Source: Daucus carota subsp. sativus | Lineage: Eukaryota > Streptophyta > Magnoliopsida > Apiales > Apiaceae | Assembly: GCF_001625215.2 (NCBI RefSeq) | Contig: NC_030386.2 | Span: 24,212,545 to 24,276,544, forward strand | Length of the DNA: 64,000 nt | Reading direction: 5' to 3' | Part shown: positions 29,225 through 39,585 of the stretch, piece after piece | Layout of the letters: each line of letters starts with the position of its first letter | Position numbering within the stretch: position 1 is the stretch's first letter | Made by a program: the position numbers and the translations under genes | The notes under the pieces: generated by a model | What the model was told of the DNA's origin: nothing | Databases searched by the model: none | The model's input: only the letters and a program-made list of their open reading frames with translations

Positions 29225-31978
29225 ATGGCTTCAAGTAAATCAAAAGTTGCAATTGTTGGCAGTGGTAATTGGGGCAGTGTTGCAGCCAAGCTCGTCGCCT
29301 CCAACACCCTCAAGCTTTCCTCTTTCCATGGTTTCTCATCTCTCCTTTTCTCAATTTTCAATGTACATGCATCTCTATATTGATTAATAAGCATGCATGA
29401 ATATATTTTTGAGTTCTTTGAAAACTTAGGGTAATTTCATTTTTTTTGGTGTTTTGATGGTCTATTGATGAAATTCAGATGAAGTGAGAATGTGGGTATT
29501 CGAGGAGACTTTGCCAAGCGGAGAAAAACTCTCTGATGTTATCAACCAGAAGCACGTAAATTTATCATACTTAAATGTTGTAGTTCATGCTTATGATATG
29601 GGAAATTCCCTTGATGATGAATTGAATTGATTTTATTTTTCAGGAAAATGTGAAATATCTTCCTGGAATAAAGCTGGGTGAAAATGTTGTTGCTGACCCT
29701 GACGTTGTAAGTGCAGGTAACACAACTATTTTTGTTTAAAGTTACTTATCATTTGGCGACTTGTGTACATGCCGGTCCAATCATTTTGGGAGCCTCGAGC
29801 AAAATTTATATCAAGGCCATTTTTTATCCATTCAACACTTAAATTCCTGTGATTCTCCGACATTTTCTCTACATCTTTTCATTCCATAACCTGATATGAT
29901 AAAAATTTAGAAGTTTGTTTTATCTATTTTATACTAAATTTATTAGAATCAATAACTTTTTCAAGGTATTTTAACATAGAAATTATTAATTTTGGACCTT
30001 CTAAATTTTGGGGGCTTCAAACCATTGCTTCATTGGCTTAATGAACGGACCAGCCCGGCTTATGTAACTAATCCGTGTCAATACAATTTTTAATAAAATT
30101 GAGGATTCGGGGATAGCCTAGTTGTACAAGGTCTTGCATTAGAATCCTCACAAGGGGTAGGCCCTCAAAAAATATGTTTAATCAACTTTGTGCAGCATTT
30201 GGTGATCGTTACTGAATTCTTGAGGGGGGTTATCTGCAGTGAAAGATGCAAATATGTTGGTTTTTGTAACACCACATCAATTTATTGATGGTATATGCAA
30301 AAAGCTAGCCGGAAATATAAGGCAGGACGCGGTAGGAATCTCCCTGATTAAAGGTATGGATCTAAAGCCAGAAGGTCCAAATATGGTGTCTAAACTCATC
30401 AAGGATAGCCTTCAAATTGACTGCTGTGTTTTAATGGGGGCCAACATTGCTAATGAGGTAACTGAAAAGTGTTTAGCTGTCAATAATATTGTGTATATTA
30501 TACTTTCTGACATTTTGTATATCTGTTTTTGATGACAATGGGAGCATAATTATGCAGATTGCTGTGGAGCAGTTTAGTGAAGCAACAGTAGGATACGCAG
30601 AAAACAAACCGACTGCAGATGAATGGGTGCGGCTATTTAACACTAACTTTTTCTCTGTGTCAGCGGTATGTAAAAACAACATTCTAGTGTTGTTGAATCT
30701 TCTTTTTATACTATATGATAATTGATTACATATTGCGCTGGTATTGTTCTATAATAAGAGGAACCCATTATGCTATGAATGCTTATATAATTTTGTGTAG
30801 TCTTGTACTCTGAATGATATTTCATTTTGATAAAATAGGTTCAAGATGTGGAAGGAGTTGAACTATGTGGCACCCTGAAAAATGTTGTGGCTATAGCAGC
30901 AGGTTTCTTATTTGTTTCTGCTCAATGTACTTAAATATTCATCAGGTACCTTAAACTTATTAATTAATTGGAATTTCTGAAACAGGATTAGTGGATGGCC
31001 TAGAGTTAGGAAACAATACAAAGGTAATTGCATAATCTTTATTGAACTTGTGTTTCTTAGAACATGTGCACATGCGTTAAATTCTATGCCTTTATTCTTT
31101 CTCTGTCCATTCATCTATTTAGGCTGCAATAATGAGAATTGGCTTAAATGAAATGAGAGCCTTCTGCAAGATGCTGTTTCCCTCAGTTAGTGATGCGACC
31201 TTTTTCGAGAGCTGCGGTGTAGCTGATCTTGTAACCACTTGCTGTAAGGAGACTTGTATCTGTTTTTGTGTGTGTGAGTCTGTCAGTGGCTTATACTTTG
31301 AACAAACGACATTATAAATTTCTTTACTGTGACAGTGGGGGGGAGAAACAGGAAATGTGCTGAGGCATTTGCCAAGAATGGTGGCAAGAGGTTATCCCTG
31401 CTACAAGATCTTATCTTATTATTTTTTTTTAAATGTCATTGTTTCTAATCAGTGTTTGTCTGTAATTTCTTTAACAGATCCTTTGATGAGCTTGAAGCTG
31501 AAATGCTGCAGGGCCAGAAGTTACAGGTAAATATACTTCTTATTTTTATGGACTAATTAAAGTTTGAACTGAATGAAGAGTTCTTATTTGCAATACTGAT
31601 TTTTCACTTGCGTAATATCATTGAATACCAGAACCAGCACCTTTTACTGTTACCATATCTCAAACTCAACATCTCACAGCTTAAATGCATCTGCTTAAAT
31701 AGAATAAGTATGCAGAACCTCTTAACGACATTGGAACGTTTAACGATTTACATTGGATCTGAGCGATAAAACAGTAAAATCACAATGTTGCTAAATGTGG
31801 TGTCCTATAACTTTTGCAGGGTGCATTAACAGCCAAGGAGGTTTATATTGTTCTAAGCCAAAGGGGATGTCTACAGATGTTTCCACTGTTCACTACAGTG
31901 TATCATATCTGCTCCGGCCGTCTTCCACCATCAGATATTGTCAGATACCGAGACCATGTGAACATTTCAGCCCTGTAG
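29225..31978 (+). CDS. NAD-dependent glycerol-3-phosphate dehydrogenase, 11 exons, 355 aa
   Basis: This enzyme interconverts dihydroxyacetone phosphate and glycerol 3-phosphate with NAD(H), supplying glycerolipid synthesis and redox shuttling. Exons: 29225-29330, 29479-29555, 29644-29716, 30240-30457, 30558-30665, 30839-30902, 30986-31023, 31123-31243, 31336-31390, 31478-31526, 31820-31978; 355 residues. The Rossmann motif GSGNWG is at 12-17. The catalytic lysine is K208 in CGTLKNV, with [15 protein letters not shown], the GNNTKAAIMRIG substrate loop and FESCGVADL all present. The short N-terminus ([12 protein letters not shown]) has no obvious transit peptide, which suggests a cytosolic enzyme, although the best-recalled relative (At5g40610) is plastidial. 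At the exon 3 end I chose the second of two GT sites (29717) because it preserves family length; the earlier GTAAGT at 29707 would delete three residues and a base. Confidence 0.94.
29766..30064. mobile_element. Degenerate TIR element in GPDH intron 3
   Basis: The left boundary reads TACATGCCGGTCC and the right GGACCAGCCCGGCTTATGTA, forming an imperfect inverted pair around about 300 bp. Internal words (GGGAGCC / GGGGGCTTC) are also loosely inverted. It looks like an old MITE; no TSD is clear. Confidence 0.35.
30105..30165 (+). repeat. Possible tRNA-derived (SINE-like) fragment in GPDH intron 3
   Basis: The words GGGGATAGCCTAGTTGTACA and GAATCCTC resemble a polymerase III A-box head region of plant SINEs. 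It is short, and no B box or tail is convincing. Confidence 0.2.
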
Positions 31979-32155
31979 GAGGCACATTCAGCACTAACCA
32001 AGTACCCAGATGTGTTAAACCTGTAAATAAGTAGCATTTGTGCAAAGTTTTGTAACATAATCAATTTCAGTTCTCAGATACCAATATATGATGTATATCA
32101 AAGTTAGCATAATACGCCAGATAACATAAATATGTAGAGAATAAGAAAACTAATA

Positions 32156-32385
32156 CTATCTTCGTCCGTTTTTACTTGTCAGACATTTTGCACGTAACTT
32201 AAGATGACTAAAGAACATACTTCTACTTATTATTTTTAATTTTTTTTTATGAATTAAAATTTATAGTTTATATTTTTATTCACAAAAAGAAAAGTTTAAA
32301 AATAATAAGCGGAATTATGTTTTTTACTCACCTTAAGTTACTTGCAAAATGTCAAAATGACAAATAAAAGGGGACGGAAAAAAAT
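32156..32385. mobile_element. Degenerate Stowaway-like MITE
   Basis: The left arm (CTTCGTCCGTTTTTACTTGT, then GACATTTTGCACGTAACTTA) is matched in inverse by the right arm (TAAGTTACTTGCAAAATGTC and GGGGACGGAAAAAA). A TA precedes the left end. The arms total about 60 bp. It lies just downstream of the GPDH gene. Confidence 0.65.
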
Positions 32386-32769
32386 GTCGTGTTTATGTAT
32401 TATAGTTCAAAATTATTTTTTACACACACAACGATGCAAAAAACATGTAAAATTATTTTTGAATTTAAGCCAGAAGTACTTCTTTTGAATTTATTAAGTC
32501 AGAAGCCGAAAGTTAGAAATGCTAGATTGTTTTGGATTTTTATGGTGATTTGCATTTTGTTATGAACTTCCTTAAATTTTAGTATATAGTAAACTTTACT
32601 CATTGATAAAGTTTCTCTTATTTTAATAATTTGATTTTTTTAATTTATATATTTAAATTACCAAACTCTAAATTAATTTATAAGTAAAAGTTATTTAAAA
32701 ACTTTTAAAAATTTATAAGCCAAGTTTACCTATCACTTAATTACCTTCTTTACTTTAAACAAAAAATCA

Positions 32770-33000
32770 TTATATTCTTTTTTTGAAAAAAAAAATAAAT
32801 TTCCATTAATATTAAGTATCCATAATACAATGTCCGACGGAACGGGTTCCTTCATGCATAAAAGTATATCGTCTAATCGAAAACTAAGCAAATACTCCTA
32901 ACATTTAAATAATATGACCTCTAATGTCTGAAAAGAATATTCACCAATCGGGTCTCGTTAAAACCCCTCGAGAAAACCCTTTGAGAAAAAAATCATTGTT
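32770..33000 (-). mobile_element. Retrotransposon-derived fragment (class uncertain)
   Basis: On the minus strand the segment ends in an A-rich tract (the + strand shows runs of T and A near 32775-32795) and contains GAGGGGTTTTAACGAGACCC, a phrase I associate with plant retroelement 3' regions. No ORF is retained. Class cannot be decided by eye. Confidence 0.3.
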
Positions 33001-33105
33001 TTTAATTAAGCTTGATTTATTTTTTAAAAGAACTAAGGACCCTGCATGCGAAGCAGATATAGTTTTGAGTCCATTATTTTCGCGTATTCAGTCGTTGCGA
33101 TCAAC

Positions 33106-33113
33106 TATAAATA
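33106..33113 (+). promoter_or_regulatory. TATA box before a hypothetical small ORF
   Basis: TATAAATA lies 59 bp before the ATG at 33165. This spacing suits a real promoter and is the main support for the following ORF. Confidence 0.45.
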
Positions 33114-33164
33114 CGCCATAATTAGGGTTTAACTTTTCAAGACGATCTAATTGTCGCTCAAACA

Positions 33165-33467
33165 ATGAAAATGAATTTTAATCACCGCCTTGACGACGGT
33201 AAGGGCGGTAAGGTGAAAGAAATTAAAGTGGATGTAACTGTTAGCATCGATTGGAACATCGATTGGAAGACAATCGTGAGTGTCGTAGTCGGGAGTTTGT
33301 TCTATTGCTGGGCTGAAGAACGTTTAATTGGTGGTTACGACGGCTCCAACGGCGGCCGTGCCGTTCAGAGAAAGAACGATACGGAATCGGGTCTCCGACG
33401 TGAAAATAGAGTGGAGGTTATTGTGTTTAACCCTAGTCTGCCCGCGCGTCGTCGTTACAAGGTTTGA
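33165..33467 (+). CDS. Hypothetical protein, 100 aa
   Basis: I do not recognise this ORF. It encodes a short charged protein: a Lys/Asp-rich N-terminus, a KEIKVDVTVSIDWNIDW segment suggesting beta strands, a hydrophobic patch IVSVVVGSLFYCW (about 38-50) and a basic C-terminus ending RRRYKV. Support comes from a TATA box at a suitable distance and base composition richer in G and C than its flanks. A GT at 33462 (after TTACAAG) and a pyrimidine-rich AG at about 33621 would permit splicing in frame into another 49 codons, so the true C-terminus is uncertain. It could also be the edge of a transposon. Coding status is unproven. Confidence 0.35.
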   Translation: MKMNFNHRLDDGKGGKVKEIKVDVTVSIDWNIDWKTIVSVVVGSLFYCWAEERLIGGYDGSNGGRAVQRKNDTESGLRRENRVEVIVFNPSLPARRRYKV

Positions 33468-33581
33468 TGTTTTGGGTAGATGGTAGAGATGTTCATATTC
33501 TTTGATGTTGTTTTCTGCGTTCGATATATTTTTACGAAACGTTTTGATGATCATCTTTAATTAGTTAGTTCTTGGTTCTTG

Positions 33582-33728
33582 ATGATGAAAGAATGGCTCG
33601 GTCTCGTTTCTGTTTTTTTAGTGCTGTTTTTCGTTTATGTTTCTGTTGAGGGGACTGCAACTCTCGATGTGTTTCTCGTCGTCGACGGTGAGTTTGTTGA
33701 CGAAATTCTCCGACGCCGTTTCCGGTGA
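33582..33728 (+). CDS. Hypothetical small secreted peptide, 48 aa
   Basis: This short ORF starts with two ATGs and encodes a hydrophobic leader (MMKEWLGLVSVFLVLFFVYV, then SVEGT) that looks like a signal peptide, followed by about 23 residues with an acidic middle and a basic tail EILRRRFR. It follows the 100-aa ORF on the same strand. It overlaps a possible acceptor for that ORF, so both cannot be read from one transcript. No family is recognised; chance is a real alternative. Confidence 0.25.
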   Translation: MMKEWLGLVSVFLVLFFVYVSVEGTATLDVFLVVDGEFVDEILRRRFR

Positions 33729-33779
33729 GAAGGGGCAGTGGTGGCAAACTATAGTTTGCTCCCTTTTCTAATCTAATGA

Positions 33780-34250
33780 TAGATTTCTTGGGCTAAAAGG
33801 ACTAAAAAACATTATACTCAATCCCAACACTATTTTAAGATGTTTAAATCATTTAACTAATATAAATTTTTATTTTTTGTGATCACAAATATTATGTAAT
33901 TTTTTTCATTAAGAAAATTGAAAAAATAATTATATTGACCATGTGATTTTAAACTACCGGTATTAAAATATGAAGGGAGTATGATACTATAATATGACAA
34001 TGGGATTGCCGCAAGTAACTTGTAGTGAGCTGACAATAAGTAACTTATAGTGAGCCTTCTGAGGTTACAGTGTCATTGAGTACATTAGTTGGAAAGTGGA
34101 TATGTGAGATCAAGTAGTGGAAATGCTGTATGCAGTTGGATAGGAGAACTTAATGAACAAAACTCACCGGAGCATAATTTATTGATTCCTACGAGTGAAA
34201 GAAGTCGGTTTAAAAATATATTCTCTTCAAGTTAGAAATAACATTAATAC
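33780..34250. other. Intergenic, upstream of the RING gene
   Basis: AT-rich sequence with one small direct repeat (AAGTAACTTnTAGTGAGC at 34013 and 34039). No gene is seen. Confidence 0.4.
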
Positions 34251-34252
34251 AC

Positions 34253-34260
34253 TATAAATA
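34253..34260 (+). promoter_or_regulatory. TATA box of the RING-H2 gene
   Basis: TATAAATA lies about 95 bp before the start codon at 34349, implying a 5' UTR of about 60 bases. Confidence 0.6.
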
Positions 34261-34348
34261 TCCTGAGGCAGCTTTGCATCCAAGGTAAAAACCAAAACAA
34301 GCCACCAAATCTCTTTGATCGCCCAGCTCTATTCTGTGTCCAGCAGAT

Positions 34349-35002
34349 ATGGAGAATTCATCCGCAACAGAAGAAGATATGGTCCTTAATCTCGAATTTT
34401 GTGTGAGAAAAACAACTTCCTCTGAATATTACCATGAAGATGGAGGAGTACTCTTTATTAGAGCAAAGTATTCAGAAGTTTATCAGACTACTCGCCTACA
34501 CTATGCTGTTTTCTTTCGAGTTGAAGATGCCTACAACGCCATCTCTCGGTCTCTGGATCGCTTGGGAGTTCATGGGGATGTTCAAACCGAGTGCATCAAT
34601 GTAGTGATAAGCAAGGCACAGGAGCTCTGTCAGAAAAATCTGAGTAAACAAGATCACAGAGAAAACCGCGTATTGTGTATTGTGGATCTACCCCACGAAC
34701 ACCTTGTTGAGGACTGGCAAGAATCAACGGAGGATCAAGACCAAGGCATGGAGGATGAAGACGAGGGCATGGTGCCAGCGGCTCTACCAGCGATAAGATC
34801 ACTTGGGGCAACAAGAATACAAGTTGAAGAAGGTAATAAGAATGTTCAGCAGTGCGTCATCTGTCAGGAAGAGTATCATGATGGTGAGAAGGTGACGTGC
34901 ATGCCGTGTTTGCATATGTTTCACAAGGACTGCATTACCAAGTGGCTACTCAGGAGTCACTTGTGCCCTATTTGCAAATTTCAGATGCCAACATCTTCCT
35001 GA
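34349..35002 (+). CDS. RING-H2 finger protein, probable E3 ubiquitin ligase, 217 aa, intronless
   Basis: The C-terminus carries a complete RING-H2 domain (about 169-209): CVIC, 14 residues, CLHMFHKDC, 10 residues, CPIC. All eight zinc ligands are present in the C3H2C3 order, and the W of ITKW contributes to the usual E2-binding face, so E3 ligase activity is likely. The N-terminal 150 residues match no domain I know; they are mixed alpha/beta in character and followed by an acidic linker (EDQDQGMEDEDEGM). There is no membrane segment, so a soluble protein is expected. Intronless RING-H2 genes with unrelated N-termini are common in plants and often stress-responsive. The substrate is unknown. 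Confidence 0.88.
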   Translation: MENSSATEEDMVLNLEFCVRKTTSSEYYHEDGGVLFIRAKYSEVYQTTRLHYAVFFRVEDAYNAISRSLDRLGVHGDVQTECINVVISKAQELCQKNLSKQDHRENRVLCIVDLPHEHLVEDWQESTEDQDQGMEDEDEGMVPAALPAIRSLGATRIQVEEGNKNVQQCVICQEEYHDGEKVTCMPCLHMFHKDCITKWLLRSHLCPICKFQMPTSS

Positions 35003-35605
35003 TTTGCTCTACTACTCTAGTAGACTTAATCTGTTTTTCGATTTCTGTTTTTCTTTAAAGCTGGAGTATCAATTCTGTTTGAACCTTGTAAGCATTAATA
35101 CCATGCAATTTATTTGATCGATTGAATTACTTCTGACTGCATCTGTCAATGGCCGTGCTACTTGATTATCATCTACACACTGATGACCCTGGTAGATTGA
35201 CAGCAGCTTCATGCTTCGATCCACCAATTACAAAATCTAATTTTACTTTTGAGTTATTCTGTTCTGTCTGATAACACAACACTATCTGACCTAAGCAGGA
35301 CAGATTCCTTGTGTTACTACACTGCAAAAAGAGCACTTAATTTATCTGTTACAGGAATGACAGATGATAGTAAATCCAGTTTGATTCATTGTTATCTTTA
35401 CAAATGATGTACGCATAAAGCGCCCTTTTCTTTTCTTTTTCTCCACAGTGAAAATTTAAAGAAGAAAATATTAATGATAGAAACCGCTTTTACAAGAACA
35501 CGTATCAAGGGTAATAATCAAAACTCATAAGAAGAAAATGATGAAAAGTTGCGATTGATCTATAGGCATGATGCACATCTCACCCACTATAAGAATTCTT
35601 CAGTC
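35003..35605. other. Intergenic between convergent genes
   Basis: It contains the 3' UTR of the RING gene and, on the other strand, of the CP31-type gene. No other feature is seen. Confidence 0.5.
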
Positions 35606-37932
35606 CTAGAAGAAGTTGCGTCTTGGACGTTCCTCTGCCACATTCACCCGAATAGCTCTTCCACCCAAACTCTGCAACCACAAGTCTCAATGTCAAGATA
35701 TATATTAAGTTTACTGACACACAATGGTTTACATGGAGTTTGACTACGGATTTCTATTTGTTTTTCTAGCTAGAATGATGGGATGCATTTTAGTCGAATA
35801 ACTGCATTGCAAATGTTTCTTATATCAATAAAAAAATAACCAAGACTTGAAGACAGTTTTAAGATGGAATCATGTTTTAAAGATAAAGTTGATAGATATT
35901 GAGTTTTAATTAAGTGGAAACAAATACAAAAATTAGACTATTCCCAGGGCTCTTACCTGCCCATCCAGAGCAGCTATGGCATCATTGACTTCTGTCTCAC
36001 TAGCCATTGTTACGAATCCAAAACCACGAGAACGCCCAGTCTCACGGTCATATACAACTCTGGCATCAATTACCTTACCATGTTCACTAAACACTTGCTC
36101 TAGCCGACCATTATCCACTTCCCACGGCAGGTTACCGACATATATTCTGAAAGAAGGTTCAAAAACCCTCTGAGGTGGTGATCCTCTAGGAGCAGCCTTG
36201 TTCACAGTCAGAAGTCGACCACCTAGATCCTGTCACACATTATAATTTCGATATGAATACACAAATACACAATTTCAATGCAATTTTCCATTATTATTGA
36301 ATTTTTACAGGAAGCAGTACTGTCTGATCAGGCCATTGAGGAGTTAGAAATCCAATAACTTCTGTATACCAGCATTCTTTTCTTTTTACACAAGACTGAA
36401 CTCACTCACACAACCATCTTGTTTCTGACAATATATGAACCTCGACCTCCCATATGCCAAAATTATATCAGAAGAGAGACAAAGTATCCATGTTTTTAAT
36501 CCTAAGAAAGAAATAAAACATTCCTTGGCAATATTAAAAAGTGGATCCCAACATACGAGTAGAATTGCACTGTACCAACTAGTCTACAGTGAAACTTTAT
36601 GTTCCATTATAATCTTTCACACTTAATATCATCAAAAAACTGAGGGTAAAATTAGAATCTTACATAACGGCTGAACATCTCTACCCCCTTCTCTGCTTCT
36701 TCCACTGTACTCATTGTCACGAACCCGAATCCTCGACTTTGATCAGTTTGCCTATTGTAGATAACCTAAAACACAAAACCACAATCAGCAGGATCCCATT
36801 TTTCCAGAACTTAGTATGCAATCATAAATGATAGAGAAATAGATTAGTTTCATTGTATGAATAATAACTACAAAAATCAAGCCAAAGATGGCATCAAATT
36901 TCTCATTCCACAACATAACAATGTGCATTGCCTAATCTTCAAATCTTACATCTACATGCAGTATCTAGGAATATATTATGGTGGCAAAGTCTGACCTATT
37001 AGGCTATTACCCGATTTCAATTCATTATCAACCGAGACACAACTCAAGAATAACAAACAGAATATGTAACCGAATTCTGAATCCTTATTTCTCATGGTCC
37101 GTTTGGCAACTTGTATTTTATTTGAAATTCTGAATTTGAACAAATAACTTGTTTAGGAATATGGATTTGGATTTCATTTGAAATCCAAGACATTCAAATA
37201 ATAGTATAAACCTGAGAATTTGAAATAACAACTCAAATCCTGTCATTTGAAATCTATCATTCGAAATGAAATGCACCTTCCAAATGCCCTCTAATATGAT
37301 ATATTCAATAGTATAAAATTTCACTAAATATTAGAGCAAACAGAAATTGATTCAGTGAAATTCGGGATAAAATTGAAGAAATTCAGAAACGATACCTCTG
37401 CAATCTCAACCACACCCGCCTTATTAAAAAGCTCAGCCAGTCTAGCACTGTCATAATCATAAGGCAAGTTTCCCACAAAGAGCTTGGCCTCCTCAGGCGG
37501 TTCAGAGTAGGATTCTTCTTCTTCAACAACTTCTTCTCCTTCTTCTTCAACAACAACTTCTTCTTCTGCAAAAACTACTTCTTCTGCTTCTGCAACAACT
37601 ACTTCTTCTTCTTGTGTTTCAACAACCTCCTCCACAGCTTCTTGGCTAGCCTCCTCAACCGAAGCTTCAGGTTCAATAGTACTCACCGAAGAAACACCCC
37701 CCTCCTCTCCCCCTTCCTCCTGGCCATACTCTGAAGCCTCTGCAACAAGAATTGGACGTAGAATCTTGGAGGGCTTGTGGGAAAGCCATAGAGAAGAAGA
37801 TGAGTGGAGAAGTGAGATGGGCTTAGCTGGTAGAGACAGAAATGATGAAGGCTTGAGTGTGGAAATGCAAGAACATTTTGGTGGGATTGAAAAACGTGAG
37901 GTTTGAATGAGAGGGGGTGTGGTAGAAGACAT
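35606..37932 (-). CDS. Chloroplast RNA-binding protein, CP31 type (two RRMs), 4 exons, 325 aa
   Basis: This nucleus-encoded chloroplast ribonucleoprotein binds plastid mRNAs and in Arabidopsis supports their stability and C-to-U editing. Exons (minus): 37932-37396, 36765-36664, 36229-35957, 35671-35606; 325 residues. The N-terminus is Ser/Pro/Leu-rich, a typical transit peptide. A long Glu/Val-rich acidic domain (about 65-145) follows, the CP31 hallmark, encoded by GAA/GAG runs. RRM1 begins with KLFVGNLP (150-157) and has the RNP1 motif [12 protein letters not shown]2 has RIYVGNLP (241-248) and a second SRGFGFVTM. The C-terminus ends PRRNFF. Exon borders fall within RRM1 after its first helix and within both RRMs. 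CP31A versus CP31B cannot be told by eye. Intron 1 carries a MITE. Confidence 0.93.
37096..37290. mobile_element. MITE in intron 1 of the CP31-type gene
   Basis: The left end GGTCCGTTTGGCAACTTGTA pairs in inverse with the right end CACCTTCCAAATGCCCTC. The interior repeats ATTTGAAAT and its complement many times, giving a fold-back of about 195 bp. No TSD is certain. Confidence 0.55.
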
Positions 37933-39516
37933 GGTGGAGATGGGGAGGGAGATAGAGAGGATAAGGAAAGGAGGTCAGGGAGAAAGAGCTTGTGTTGTGT
38001 CACATAGGAGGCTAAGCTAAGGTAAGCTTGTCCAACTAACACAAACCAACGGTTTCATTTCATCCTCTTTGAGAGATCTTTTTGTTTTGTTTTATGAAAA
38101 ATTGGAGATTGGAGATATTAGGAGTCAAAAAACACCACCTTATACCAACTTAATCATTTGGAAAGAAACTTGTTTTTTTAATGTTAAGGTTGACTTTAAG
38201 TCAATAGAGTAGTTTATTGTATGGTACAATTGCCCCCCATTCATTTGTTTTGATTCACTTTTTTGATCAAATTTTAAGTCAAATGAAAATTTAAGAAGTC
38301 ATGGATGTATATTATTAAAAAGTTGATATACTCTGATTTAAGATCATGTGAAAATATTTATTGCTTCCTCCATCTTACTTCTTTTTTATTGTATTTCATT
38401 TTCTATTCAATCAACTTATACATACTAGAAATTATCAAAAATTTATATCATTTCCAAATAAGTTAATACAATTAATACTTGTCTTTCCCTGATTTGATAA
38501 ATAACTTTGGAGCAAATGAAAATTTGATCAATATAAATAACATATATATATATATATATAGAATGGAAAAGGTATTAAATATTTGTCATATTTAATTGAT
38601 TAAACTAGACGTCTAACAAAAGACAAAGAAAATAAACTAAGATATAATGAGTATCCATCAACGTATAATCATATGTGTGATATGACTATAAGTTGAAGCA
38701 GAAATCAGAACTCAAAAAATTATTCATTATTGAATTAAAAAATTGCACTATTATGGTGCTATTAAAAAATTTTAATTTATCAAATTCTGCTATGCATAAA
38801 CAATTAGATAATTTTTGTCTAAGAACACTAAAAAAAAATTATAAGCAACATTTGGTTTGTGAAAATAAGCCTTTGAAATTGCTGAGTCCAGTTAAATGCA
38901 AGGAGCCAAACAGGTCTAGTTATCTTTAAACAAAATATCTCAGGACCAGTTTTTTCATTGACGTTGAAACCTCAAGGTGCAAGTACCAAGCGAGGAACTC
39001 GGCAAGAGATATCGTGTTTATGTTGTGGTAAGAAGTAAATCAACTAGCAGATAAGAAAGATAATATTTGGACTAGATTAAAGTCCACAAGATTCCCTATC
39101 CATTCCCAGCTTCCTGTGAAATGAATAATTTTTGAAGAATTTAGAAAGGGTCAAAAGCAAGATATTGATTCGGACCAAGAACTTAAATTTTATTTCACAC
39201 GTTGCTTATTTCATACGGCTTTTTAAATGAATAATGAAGTCATCAAGAGTTACAAAAGATCATGACGAAATATTTTTCGGGCATAAAAATCTATATCATA
39301 ATAAATATCTAATGATCCACCAAATGAGTTGTGCACAACTCTGAACACATCATAAATTGAGCTCTCCAATCATATAAGAAATCCATCACATAGCAGGACT
39401 ACGAGAATCAGTACATTACCAAAATTTTATCAAAAAACCGAATTTTGAGACCTGATAGGTGAAATAGACAGTGAGCAGCCACTTGGACAAATAACCACAC
39501 AAATGAACACAACATA
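37933..39516. other. Intergenic between divergent CP31-type and P450 genes
   Basis: It should hold both promoters. Besides the AT microsatellite, the sequence is AT-rich with no credible ORF. Confidence 0.45.
38542..38560. repeat. (AT)n microsatellite
   Basis: Nineteen bases of alternating A and T in the gap before the P450 gene. Confidence 0.9.
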
Positions 39517-39523
39517 TATAAAT
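39517..39523 (+). promoter_or_regulatory. TATA box of the P450 gene
   Basis: TATAAAT, within CATATATAAATG, lies about 69 bp before the start codon. Confidence 0.55.
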
Positions 39524-39585
39524 GCACACACAAGGCTTAGGAACAATAATCTATCAGACCAAAGTTGGGAGCCTGACTGAAGACT

